NCBI GenBank assembly: GCA_902494035.1 | Contig: CABURV010000034.1 | Location: 1-20,027, forward strand | Length of the DNA: 20,027 nt | Direction: 5' to 3' | DNA from: an uncultured Collinsella sp. | GTDB lineage: Bacteria > Actinomycetota > Coriobacteriia > Coriobacteriales > Coriobacteriaceae | Part shown: positions 14,904-20,027 of the stretch, in pieces | Layout of the letters: every line of letters begins with the position of its first letter | How positions within the stretch are numbered: the first letter of the stretch is position 1 | Program-made: the position numbers and the translations under genes | Notes under the pieces: model-generated | What the model was told of the DNA's origin: nothing | Database searches by the model: none | What the model saw: only the letters and a program-made list of their open reading frames with translations

Positions 14904-15842
14904 ATGCTGTTGTCCGGTATCATCGCCGCCCTTACCAGCCTTTTGATCCCCATCATCATTCTGTTGCTGCTGCTTCCCAGCGCCTGCTATGTCGTTGAAC
15001 AGCAGCATGCTGTGATCATCGAACGCTTAGGCAAGTTCAACCGCATCGTCAACGCGGGCTTCCACATGAAGGTACCCGTGATTGACCGCAAGGCCGCCAC
15101 GGTGAGTCTGCGCACCATGAAAAACGGTTTTGGCATCGACGTTAAGACCCAGGACAACGTGACCATCGGCCTTGAGGTCTCTGCTCAGTACCACGTGAGC
15201 TATGACATGGGCGCCGGCCCGGCAGATTCGGGCATCTACAAGAGCTACTATATGCTGCAGGAGCCCGTCGACCAGATGCGTGACTTCATCACCGACGCCC
15301 TGCGCTCTTCGATTCCCGTCTACACACTCGATGAGGTCTTTGCCAAGAAGGATGACATCGCCAAGGATGTCAACGCTACCGTTTCCGAGCAGATGGCCGC
15401 CTACGGCTTCACCCTCGTGTCGACGCTCATCACCAAAATCGCACTGCCGACCGAGGTTGAGAACTCCATGAACGACATCAACGCTGCCCAGCGCAAGCGC
15501 GCTGCGGCACAGGAGCTCGCTGAGGCCGACCGCATCAAGCGCGTCACCGAGGCGACCGCCGAGGCCGAGGCAATGGAAAAGGCGGGCGAGGGCATCGCCA
15601 ACCAGCGCAAGGCCATCGCGCTGGGCATCAAGGATTCGCTCGAGATCATCCAGGAGACGGGAGTCGGTAACGACGAGGCCAACCAGCTGTTCATGTTTAC
15701 GCAGTGGTCCGAGATGATGACGGAGTTCGCTCGCACGGGTAAAACCTCGACGGTCGTGCTGCCGAGCGATTTCTCGCAGTCGGCCTCGATGTTCGAGCAG
15801 ATGCTGACAGCCAGCAAAGTTCAAAACGATTCGAAGGAGTAG
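14904..15842 (+). CDS. SPFH/band-7 (stomatin/HflC-like) membrane protein
   Basis: This 312-aa SPFH-domain protein has an N-terminal membrane anchor (residues ~4-28, very rich in Leu/Ile). The band-7 domain at ~30-200 contains VVEQQHAVIIERLGKFNRI and later LDEVFAKKDDIAKDV. A helical Ala/Glu-rich segment (~195-245; AAQRKRAAAQELAEADRIK) follows, then a short tail. Such proteins form large membrane-associated oligomers and scaffold proteases or lipid microdomains; the partner here is unknown and no NfeD-like gene is adjacent. I chose the ATG at 14904, which follows AGAGGAGAG; an in-frame GTG at 14883 would add seven residues. A weak -10 (TATCCT, 14866-14871) lies upstream. It ends 6 nt before rlmH. 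Confidence 0.9.
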   Translation: MLLSGIIAALTSLLIPIIILLLLLPSACYVVEQQHAVIIERLGKFNRIVNAGFHMKVPVIDRKAATVSLRTMKNGFGIDVKTQDNVTIGLEVSAQYHVSYDMGAGPADSGIYKSYYMLQEPVDQMRDFITDALRSSIPVYTLDEVFAKKDDIAKDVNATVSEQMAAYGFTLVSTLITKIALPTEVENSMNDINAAQRKRAAAQELAEADRIKRVTEATAEAEAMEKAGEGIANQRKAIALGIKDSLEIIQETGVGNDEANQLFMFTQWSEMMTEFARTGKTSTVVLPSDFSQSASMFEQMLTASKVQNDSKE

Positions 15843-15848
15843 ACACGC

Positions 15849-16319
15849 GTGAAATACACCGTCGTTTGCGTCGGTAAGCTCAAGGAGCGCTTTTGGAAGG
15901 ACGCGTGCGCCGAGTACACCAAGCGCCTAGGTGCCTATGCCAAGGTGGATATCCGCGAGGTGGCCGATATCGACCCGGCTAAGGCGGGCGGCGTGGATGC
16001 CGCGCGCGACAAGGAGGGAGCGGCGATACTTGCAGCCCTGCCGCCTCGAGCGCATGTGATCCTGCTGGCCATTGAGGGCAAAGAGCGCTCGAGCGAGGAG
16101 CTTTCGGCGCGGCTCGATGATCTTATGCTGCGAGGCAATAGCGACATCGCCTTTGTGATTGGCGGATCGGACGGCGTGAGCGATGACGTGCGCGCACGAG
16201 CCGACGAGATGCTCAGCTTTGGACGTATTACCTTGCCGCATAACTTGGCGCGCGTGGTGCTGCTGGAGCAAATCTATCGCGCCTGCAAGATCAGCCGAGG
16301 CGAGCCGTATCACAAATAG
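15849..16319 (+). CDS. rlmH: 23S rRNA (pseudouridine-1915-N3)-methyltransferase RlmH
   Basis: RlmH is a SPOUT-family enzyme that methylates pseudouridine 1915 in helix 69 of 23S rRNA on the assembled 70S ribosome. The 156-aa protein has the family start (VVCVGKLKERFWKDAC, residues 5-20), LLAIEGKE (72-79), the trefoil-knot SAM site FVIGGSDG (102-109), and the C-terminal block TLPHNLARVVLLEQIYRAC (128-146) ending GEPYHK. Length is typical. The start is GTG with GAAGGAG ~9 nt upstream. It lies 6 nt after the SPFH gene, so the two probably share a transcript. Confidence 0.96.
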   Translation: MKYTVVCVGKLKERFWKDACAEYTKRLGAYAKVDIREVADIDPAKAGGVDAARDKEGAAILAALPPRAHVILLAIEGKERSSEELSARLDDLMLRGNSDIAFVIGGSDGVSDDVRARADEMLSFGRITLPHNLARVVLLEQIYRACKISRGEPYHK

Positions 16320-16392
16320 GTCGGCAATACGAAACAATGGCGTGGGACAATACCTTTCGTTTTGAGGAATGTGTCTGAAAGGACTATGCGAT

Positions 16393-17163
16393 ATGAAGAT
16401 TGGATTTGTCGGTTTTGGCAATATGGCGAGCGCTATGGCCGATGGCTGGATCGCTGCCGGTGTAGCTGCGAGCGACATGTGCGCCTGCGCGGGTCGCTAC
16501 GACGCACTGGTTGAGCGCTGCGAGGCGCGCGGCATGGTCGCCTGCCACGATGCCGCCGAGGTTGTCGCCGCATCCGATATCGTGGTCGCTGCGGTCAAAC
16601 CGTACATGATCGAGAAGGTATTCGTCCCGCTCAAGGATGCTCTTGCCAAAAAGGTCGTTCTGTCGGTTGCCTGGACCTGGGACAGTGCCAAGTGGGAGCA
16701 GGTCCTGCCGGGTGTCGCGCACATCTCGACGGTGCCCAACACGCCGGTTTCGGTGGGCGAGGGCGTCATCGCCTGCGAGAAATCCTCTACGCTCAGCGAC
16801 GAGCAGCGTGCTGTTGTGCTCGACCTGCTCGGTAAGCTTGGCACCGTCGTCGAGCTCGATACGAGCCTGCTGTTTGTGGGCGGCACGGTGGGTGGTTGCG
16901 CTCCGGCATTTGTCGCCATGGCAATCGAGGCCCTGGGCGATGCAGCGGTCAAGCACGGTATCCCGCGTGCCGATGCCTATCGCATTGTGAGCCAGATGGT
17001 GCTGGGTACGGCAAAGCTGCAGCTTGCAACTGGCCAGCATCCTGCGGCGATGAAGGATGCCGTATGCTCGCCCGGTGGTGCCACCATCAAGGGCGTCGTT
17101 GCGCTCGAGGACGCCGGCATGCGCAGTGCCCTGGTCAAGGCAATCGACGCAACTCTCCAGTAA
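16393..17163 (+). CDS. proC: pyrroline-5-carboxylate reductase
   Basis: ProC reduces 1-pyrroline-5-carboxylate to L-proline with NAD(P)H, the last step of proline synthesis. The 256-aa protein opens with a Rossmann motif (GFVGFGNMASAMADGW, residues 4-19). It has AAVKPYM in the NAD(P)-binding region and VPNTPVSVGEGV in the middle. The P5CR C-terminal signature (CSPGGATIKGVVALEDAGM) starts at about residue 225. The ATG at 16393 begins the Rossmann strand correctly and follows AAAGGAC; an in-frame ATG at 16369 would add eight unlikely residues. The TAA abuts the left arm of a 159-bp inverted-repeat element. Confidence 0.95.
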   Translation: MKIGFVGFGNMASAMADGWIAAGVAASDMCACAGRYDALVERCEARGMVACHDAAEVVAASDIVVAAVKPYMIEKVFVPLKDALAKKVVLSVAWTWDSAKWEQVLPGVAHISTVPNTPVSVGEGVIACEKSSTLSDEQRAVVLDLLGKLGTVVELDTSLLFVGGTVGGCAPAFVAMAIEALGDAAVKHGIPRADAYRIVSQMVLGTAKLQLATGQHPAAMKDAVCSPGGATIKGVVALEDAGMRSALVKAIDATLQ

Positions 17164-17322
17164 AACCTGCCATTTAGGGACAGGTTTATTTTGGCAGGTT
17201 TTTCCTGCGGTTTTGTCGTATGTGCGAAAAGCGCCCCGCAACTGGCTCAATTCCAGTTGCGGGGCGCTTGCGTTTGCCCAGATAAAACCGACCAAAATAA
17301 ACCTGTCCCTTTTTGGCAGGTT
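17164..17322. repeat. 159-bp nested inverted-repeat element between convergent genes
   Basis: The outer arms 17164-17194 and 17292-17322 are reverse complements over 31 bp with only three central mismatches. They contain a perfect 19-bp block AGGGACAGGTTTATTTTGG (17176-17194) and its complement (17292-17310). TTTTGGCAGGTT also occurs as a direct repeat (17190-17201, 17311-17322). Inside is a perfect 17-bp hairpin (17229-17245 with 17253-17269). The left arm begins at the base after the proC stop, and the right arm ends inside the stop codon of the minus-strand small gene. Terminal repeats, a small non-coding body and an intergenic site suggest a non-autonomous mobile or REP-like element. Confidence 0.8.
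17229..17269 (-). terminator. strong hairpin, terminator chiefly for the minus strand
   Basis: AAGCGCCCCGCAACTGG (17229-17245) pairs perfectly with 17253-17269 around a 7-nt loop. Read on the minus strand it is followed by TTTTCG, so it can end the small-gene transcript. On the plus strand the trailing sequence (GCGTTTGCCC) is less T-rich, though it may still end proC transcripts. Confidence 0.65.
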
Positions 17323-17494
17323 AGTCCCAGAAGCTGTCTTCCTCATCCTCGGACTTGGGTCCGCGGTCGACGTACATCTTATGGGTACGCTTCTCCATTA
17401 CAAAGGCAAGAATCGCAAATAACAGGATGCCGCCGGCGAAAAGGATGGCAAAACCGGTGCGGGTGCCAAACAAAAAGGAAAAAACTGCGTCCAT
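17321..17494 (-). CDS. 57-aa single-span membrane protein, unknown
   Basis: This short minus-strand gene encodes 57 residues. MDAVFSFLFGTRTGFA leads into a membrane helix (ILFAGGILLFAILAFVM, residues ~17-33), then a basic patch KRTHK, and an acidic C-terminus SEDEEDSFWD. The helix followed by positive charge predicts a cytoplasmic C-terminus. The ATG (complement of 17492-17494) has AGAAGG 7 nt upstream. Coding character is good: there are no rare-looking codons, composition is balanced, and the frame is bounded neatly by the inverted-repeat element and the divergent promoter. I do not recognise the family. It is easy to miss because it is under 60 codons. Confidence 0.75.
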   Translation of the reverse strand: MDAVFSFLFGTRTGFAILFAGGILLFAILAFVMEKRTHKMYVDRGPKSEDEEDSFWD

Positions 17495-17518
17495 TGGGTG
17501 CCTTCTTGCGTAGTTGAG

Positions 17519-17549
17519 TTGGGTCGTAAACGCTCATAAGTATATACTT
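17519..17549. promoter_or_regulatory. shared palindromic -10 between serS and the small membrane gene
   Basis: AAGTATATACTT (17538-17549) is a perfect 12-bp palindrome and contains TATACT on both strands. For serS, TTGGGT (17519-17524) with an 18-bp spacer precedes TATACT (17543-17548). On the minus strand, TATACT is the complement of 17539-17544 and a candidate TTGTAC -35 (complement of 17560-17565) is 15 bp upstream. A bidirectional promoter is plausible. Confidence 0.55.
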
Positions 17550-17605
17550 GCCCATACATGTACAAGGTTGCAACCTAAATGGAATGTATATCGCCGGAGG
17601 ATCTA

Positions 17606-18889
17606 ATGCTTGATATCAAGTTTGTTCGCGAGAACCCCGATGCCATCGATGTCGCCATGGCTAACCGCCAGACGTCTTGGGATCGCGAGAAGTTCTTTGA
17701 GCTCGACGACGAGCGCCGTGCCGTCATCACCGAGGTCGAGGAGCTCCAGGCTACGCGCAATGCCGAGTCCAAGAAGATCGGCGCCCTGATGAAGGAGGGC
17801 AAGAAGGACGAGGCCGAGGCCGCCAAGGAGGCCGTGCGCGCCGTCAACGAGAAGATTGACGGTCTGGCCGAGCGCCGTACTGCTCTCGAGCAGGAGCAGT
17901 ACGACTTCATGGCTCACCTGCCCAACATTCCTTGCGAGGCCACGCCGTACGGCAAGGACGAGGACGAGAACATTGAGCGCCGTCGTTGGGGCACCCCGCG
18001 CGAGTTCGACTTCGACTTTAAGCCGCACTGGGATCTGGGCACCGATCTGGACATCCTCGACTTCGAGCGCGGCAACAAGCTCTCCGGCAGCCGCTTCACC
18101 GTTCTCGGTGGCGCCGGCGCCCGTCTTGAGCGCGCCCTCATCAACTTCTTCCTCGATACGCACACCAGCCGTGGTTTTAAGGAGTGGTGGCCGCCCATCG
18201 TCGTCAAGCGTCAGACCATGTTTGGCACGGGTCAGCTGCCCAAGTTCGAGGACGACGCCTACCACGTCTCGGGCGACAACTTCCTGATCCCCACCGCCGA
18301 GGTCGTGCTCACCAACCTGCACGCCGGCGAGGTCCTCGATGCCGACACCCTGCCGCGCCGCTACACCGCCTTCACCCCCTGCTTCCGCGAGGAGGCCGGT
18401 TCCGCCGGTCGCGACACCCGCGGCATCATCCGTCAGCACGAGTTCGACAAGGTCGAGATGGTCAAGTTCGCTAAGCCGGAGGAGTCCGACGAGGAGCTCG
18501 AGAGCATGACCGCCGAGGCCGAGTACCTGCTGCAGCAGCTGGGCCTTCCGTATCGCGTGATTAGCCTGTGCACCGGCGACTTGGGCTTCTCTGCCCGTCA
18601 GACCTACGACGTCGAGGTCTGGCTGCCGAGCTACAACGCCTACAAGGAGATCAGCTCCTGCTCCAACTGCGGTGACTTCCAGGCTCGCCGCGCCAACATC
18701 AAGTATTGCGACCCCGAGAACTTCAAGGGTTCGCGCTACCTGCATACTCTCAACGGTTCCGGCTTGCCGGCCGGCCGCACCATGGCCGCCATTCTGGAGA
18801 ACTACCAGAACGCCGACGGCACCATCACGATCCCCGAGGTTCTGCGTCCTTACATGGGCGGTCTCGAGAAGATCGAGCCAGTCGCGTAA
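17606..18889 (+). CDS. serS: seryl-tRNA synthetase
   Basis: SerRS is a class II synthetase that charges tRNA-Ser (and tRNA-Sec where present). The 427-aa protein starts MLDIKFVRENPD as the family does. Its N-terminal antiparallel coiled-coil arm covers ~27-105, rich in Glu/Lys/Ala. Class II motif 2 (FTPCFREEAGSAGRDTRG) lies at ~256-273 and motif 3 (NGSGLPAGRTMAAILENYQ) at 383-401. The start at 17606 has GGAGG 8 nt upstream; the in-frame ATG at 17579 would add nine residues not found in SerRS. Length is standard, and a UUCG-loop hairpin follows the gene. Confidence 0.97.
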   Translation: MLDIKFVRENPDAIDVAMANRQTSWDREKFFELDDERRAVITEVEELQATRNAESKKIGALMKEGKKDEAEAAKEAVRAVNEKIDGLAERRTALEQEQYDFMAHLPNIPCEATPYGKDEDENIERRRWGTPREFDFDFKPHWDLGTDLDILDFERGNKLSGSRFTVLGGAGARLERALINFFLDTHTSRGFKEWWPPIVVKRQTMFGTGQLPKFEDDAYHVSGDNFLIPTAEVVLTNLHAGEVLDADTLPRRYTAFTPCFREEAGSAGRDTRGIIRQHEFDKVEMVKFAKPEESDEELESMTAEAEYLLQQLGLPYRVISLCTGDLGFSARQTYDVEVWLPSYNAYKEISSCSNCGDFQARRANIKYCDPENFKGSRYLHTLNGSGLPAGRTMAAILENYQNADGTITIPEVLRPYMGGLEKIEPVA

Positions 18890-18912
18890 CTTGGCTGCAT
18901 AGGGAATATGCA

Positions 18913-18940
18913 AGGGCGCTCCTTCGGGGGCGCCCTATTT
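18913..18940 (+). terminator. Rho-independent terminator of serS
   Basis: AGGGCGCTCC (18913-18922), loop TTCG, GGGGCGCCCT (18927-18936), then ATTT. The stem is very stable; the T-tract is weak. Confidence 0.75.
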
Positions 18941-19062
18941 CGTGCGCAGGTCCATACCATGCCGTGCGGACAGCTCAATAGAAAACACACGAACAACTGT
19001 TCTGTATACAGCCATCTACCTGCTATGCTTTTGCTAAATAAGAGCGAGAGAAAGGGGACGCG

Positions 19063-19440
19063 ATGGAGCTGTTTGATAATCGGGTGGTTTTATTTGAGAG
19101 CGACGAGGGCGGGGAGTACCTGCTTGTAACGTGTGAGCCGTCTGGCATGGGCGGCCTGGTGGTTCGGCAGACGAGTGAGGGTCCGTTGACACAATGGTGC
19201 TTTGAGGAGTCGCCGCATGTGGCCGAGACCTTTGTGACGCACGAGGGACTTGTGGCGCTGGAGCACTTCTATGGAGTTGGGACTTCCAACCAGGTCGCGC
19301 GCATGCTGAGCATCTCGTTTGCCGATTATGATTGTGCCCAGCGGGTGAGATCGCTCCTGAGGGAACTTGATGCCAAGTTCGACGTGATCGAAAAGCCAAT
19401 CGATCGTACGGGGAACAGCGGTATATGCGGAGCAGCATGA
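19063..19440 (+). CDS. hypothetical 125-aa protein
   Basis: I do not recognise this protein. It is soluble in character, with no signal or membrane segment, and mildly acidic. The first half looks like beta strands (VVLFESDEGGEYLLVTCEP). The second half looks helical (VAETFVTHEGLVALEHFYG, then DYDCAQRVRSLLRELDAKF) and ends in a Gly-rich tail. AAAGGGG lies ~7 nt before the ATG. Upstream are a possible -10 (TATGCT, 19024-19029) and a perfect palindrome CTGTATACAG (19002-19011) near the -35 position, which may be an operator. It is a monocistron between the serS terminator and tRNA-Arg. Confidence 0.8.
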   Translation: MELFDNRVVLFESDEGGEYLLVTCEPSGMGGLVVRQTSEGPLTQWCFEESPHVAETFVTHEGLVALEHFYGVGTSNQVARMLSISFADYDCAQRVRSLLRELDAKFDVIEKPIDRTGNSGICGAA

Positions 19441-19476
19441 CAAAACTGCGTTCCACAAAAAAGTTTGAGATTGTGC

Positions 19477-19507
19477 TTGACTCCAATAAGCTAAAGTGGT
19501 TTTATAT
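19477..19507 (+). promoter_or_regulatory. promoter for first tRNA-Arg
   Basis: TTGACT (19477-19482) is followed 19 bp later by TTATAT (19502-19507), about 11 bp before the mature 5' end. TTTATA one base earlier gives an 18-bp spacer. The two tRNA-Arg copies have different promoter sequences. Confidence 0.6.
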
Positions 19508-19517
19508 GTCTTGCGCT

Positions 19518-19594
19518 GCGGCGTTACCTCAGCTGGATAGAGGGTCTGACTACGAATCAGAACGTCATAGGTTCGAATCCTATACGCCGCACCA
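19518..19594 (+). tRNA. tRNA-Arg(ACG), copy 1
   Basis: Acceptor GCGGCGT (19518-19524) pairs perfectly with ACGCCGC (19584-19590). Anticodon stem TCTGA/TCAGA carries loop CTACGAA (anticodon ACG, 19552-19554; A34 is normally deaminated to inosine). T-loop TTCGAAT and encoded CCA (19592-19594) are present. The 3' half from 19575 is duplicated at 19766. Confidence 0.97.
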
Positions 19595-19604
19595 ATTGAA
19601 ATTG

Positions 19605-19634
19605 AAAGCCTCCGGCAACGGGGGCTTTTCTTTT
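19605..19634 (+). terminator. Rho-independent terminator of tRNA-Arg copy 1
   Basis: AAAGCCTCCG (19605-19614), loop GCAA, CGGGGGCTTT (19619-19628; one G-T pair), then TCTTTT. Confidence 0.88.
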
Positions 19635-19679
19635 ACGTCGGCACTGCATGGATTCGAACCTCGGCCGAGGCGCGGGCGT

Positions 19680-19765
19680 AAAGAAAACGCGGAGCGTTTT
19701 TAGCGAGCGGGCGAGCGCGCCGACAGGCGGGCGAAGCCGGTGCGGATCCGCGAAGCGGATGCGCG
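19680..19765 (+). other. hairpin-chain element between tRNA-Arg tail copies
   Basis: Three hairpins occur in the same order as after tRNA-Phe. I is AAAACGC-GGA-GCGTTTT (19684-19700), II is GGC-GAA-GCC (19730-19738), and III is ATCCGC-GAA-GCGGAT (19746-19760). II and III both contain GCGAAGC (19731-19737, 19750-19756), a sequence known to form an exceptionally stable DNA mini-hairpin. The flanking bases (AGCG after hairpin I; GCG at the right end) match the tRNA-Phe element, but several paired positions differ. No coding potential is apparent. Confidence 0.8.
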
Positions 19766-19795
19766 GAATCCTATACGCCGCATCAATTGAAATTG

Positions 19796-19825
19796 AAAGC
19801 CTCCGGCAACGGGGGCTTTTCTTTT
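19796..19825 (+). terminator. second copy of tRNA-Arg terminator
   Basis: Same stem, GCAA loop and T-tract as the first terminator, displaced by 191 bp within the duplicated tail. Confidence 0.75.
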
Positions 19826-19908
19826 ATGCCGCCACCGCATGGATTCGAACCTCGGTCGAGGCGCGAGCGTCTTAATCATCACTTCGTAAAATTTTTCCAA
19901 ATTGTCGC

Positions 19909-19937
19909 TTGACCCATCGAGGGGTCACGTGCATAAT
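19909..19937 (+). promoter_or_regulatory. promoter for second tRNA-Arg
   Basis: TTGACC (19909-19914), a 17-bp spacer and CATAAT (19932-19937) precede the tRNA by ~12 bp. An A/T-rich block (AAAATTTTTCCAAATT) upstream resembles an UP element. The -35 is the same hexamer as at tRNA-Phe. Confidence 0.75.
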
Positions 19938-19949
19938 AATCCGTGCGTT

Positions 19950-20026
19950 GCGGCGTTACCTCAGCTGGATAGAGGGTCTGACTACGAATCAGAACGTCAT
20001 AGGTTCGAATCCTATACGCCGCACCA
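19950..20026 (+). tRNA. tRNA-Arg(ACG), copy 2
   Basis: All 77 bases, including CCA, are identical to copy 1 (19518-19594). The start-to-start distance is 432 bp. Its downstream region lies outside the window, so whether it also carries a tail duplication is unknown. Confidence 0.97.
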
Positions 20027-20027
20027 A

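Larger units (their letters stand above)
19575..19870 (+). repeat. 105-bp duplication of tRNA-Arg tail, terminator and inverted T-arm
   Basis: 19575-19679 recurs at 19766-19870 (offset 191 bp) with seven mismatches by my count. Each copy holds the T-stem 3' half, the acceptor 3' strand, the terminator, and GGATTCGAACCT. That last motif is an exact reverse complement of the tRNA T-arm 19569-19580 and lies at 19650-19661 and 19841-19852. In the second copy the tRNA CCA has become TCA and there is no 5' half, so no tRNA can form. After 19870 the second unit stops and unrelated AT-rich DNA leads to the promoter of the next tRNA-Arg. Confidence 0.92.

Noticed and set aside
17379..17573. 64-codon minus-strand frame overlapping the small membrane gene
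   Set aside because: The competing frame encodes the clean 57-aa membrane protein with RBS. This one has an erratic Cys/His/Pro-rich product and starts inside the promoter region.
17603..18913. Minus-strand open frame of 436 codons opposite serS
   Set aside because: It mirrors serS almost exactly and encodes a repetitive Val/Gly/Leu-rich product, a typical codon-bias shadow.
19575..19870. CRISPR array made of the tRNA-tail repeats
   Set aside because: There are only two long direct repeats, they contain a terminator and tRNA sequence, and no cas genes or regular spacers occur.
19648..19875. 75-codon open frame across the tRNA-Arg repeats
   Set aside because: It translates the inverted T-arm, hairpins and terminator. 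There is no RBS, and it exists only because of the repeat.

Overview
The window looks like chromosomal DNA of a GC-rich, monoderm actinobacterium, most plausibly a gut Coriobacteriia member close to Collinsella. This is an inference from the gene repertoire, strong bias to G/C at third codon positions, a Tad (Flp) pilus locus with no outer-membrane secretin gene in view, and TetR-operator-like and sigma-70-like promoter sequences. No database search was possible.

Region 1 (1-8173) is one tightly packed plus-strand operon for a type IVc Tad/Flp pilus. In order it holds the 3' part of a TadZ/CpaE-like ATPase, TadA/CpaF secretion ATPase, TadB and TadC platform proteins, a Flp major pilin, an unrecognised membrane-anchored protein, a second Flp-like pilin, a TadE-like pseudopilin, a large TadG-like protein, another TadE-like pseudopilin, and a DUF192 protein. 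Nearly every junction overlaps, which suggests translational coupling. Four products share one N-terminal processing motif, an acidic residue followed by (S/R)AQ, then (A/G/S)T(V/T)E. One prepilin peptidase could therefore mature them all.

Region 2 (8174-8890) holds tRNA-Phe(GAA). Its 3' tail and terminator are duplicated 186 bp downstream, and a GC-rich chain of hairpins lies between the copies. The same architecture recurs at the window's end around tRNA-Arg(ACG). The two interstitial segments have the same three hairpin positions with different paired bases, which is the strongest candidate here for an undescribed element.

Region 3 (8891-16319) is mostly housekeeping: a GH5-like protein that has lost the general acid/base Glu, rsmI, metG, rsmA, a TatD-type hydrolase, tRNA-Leu(CAG), a 219-bp MITE-like element with 30-bp terminal inverted repeats, an SPFH/band-7 membrane protein, and rlmH.

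Region 4 (16393-18940) has proC facing a 57-codon membrane-protein gene on the minus strand. A 159-bp nested inverted-repeat element fits exactly between their stop codons. The small gene and serS diverge from a shared palindromic -10 element.

Region 5 (19063-20027) has an unrecognised 125-aa protein, then two identical tRNA-Arg(ACG) genes, each with its own promoter. The first is followed by the tail-duplication element and a second, partial copy of it.
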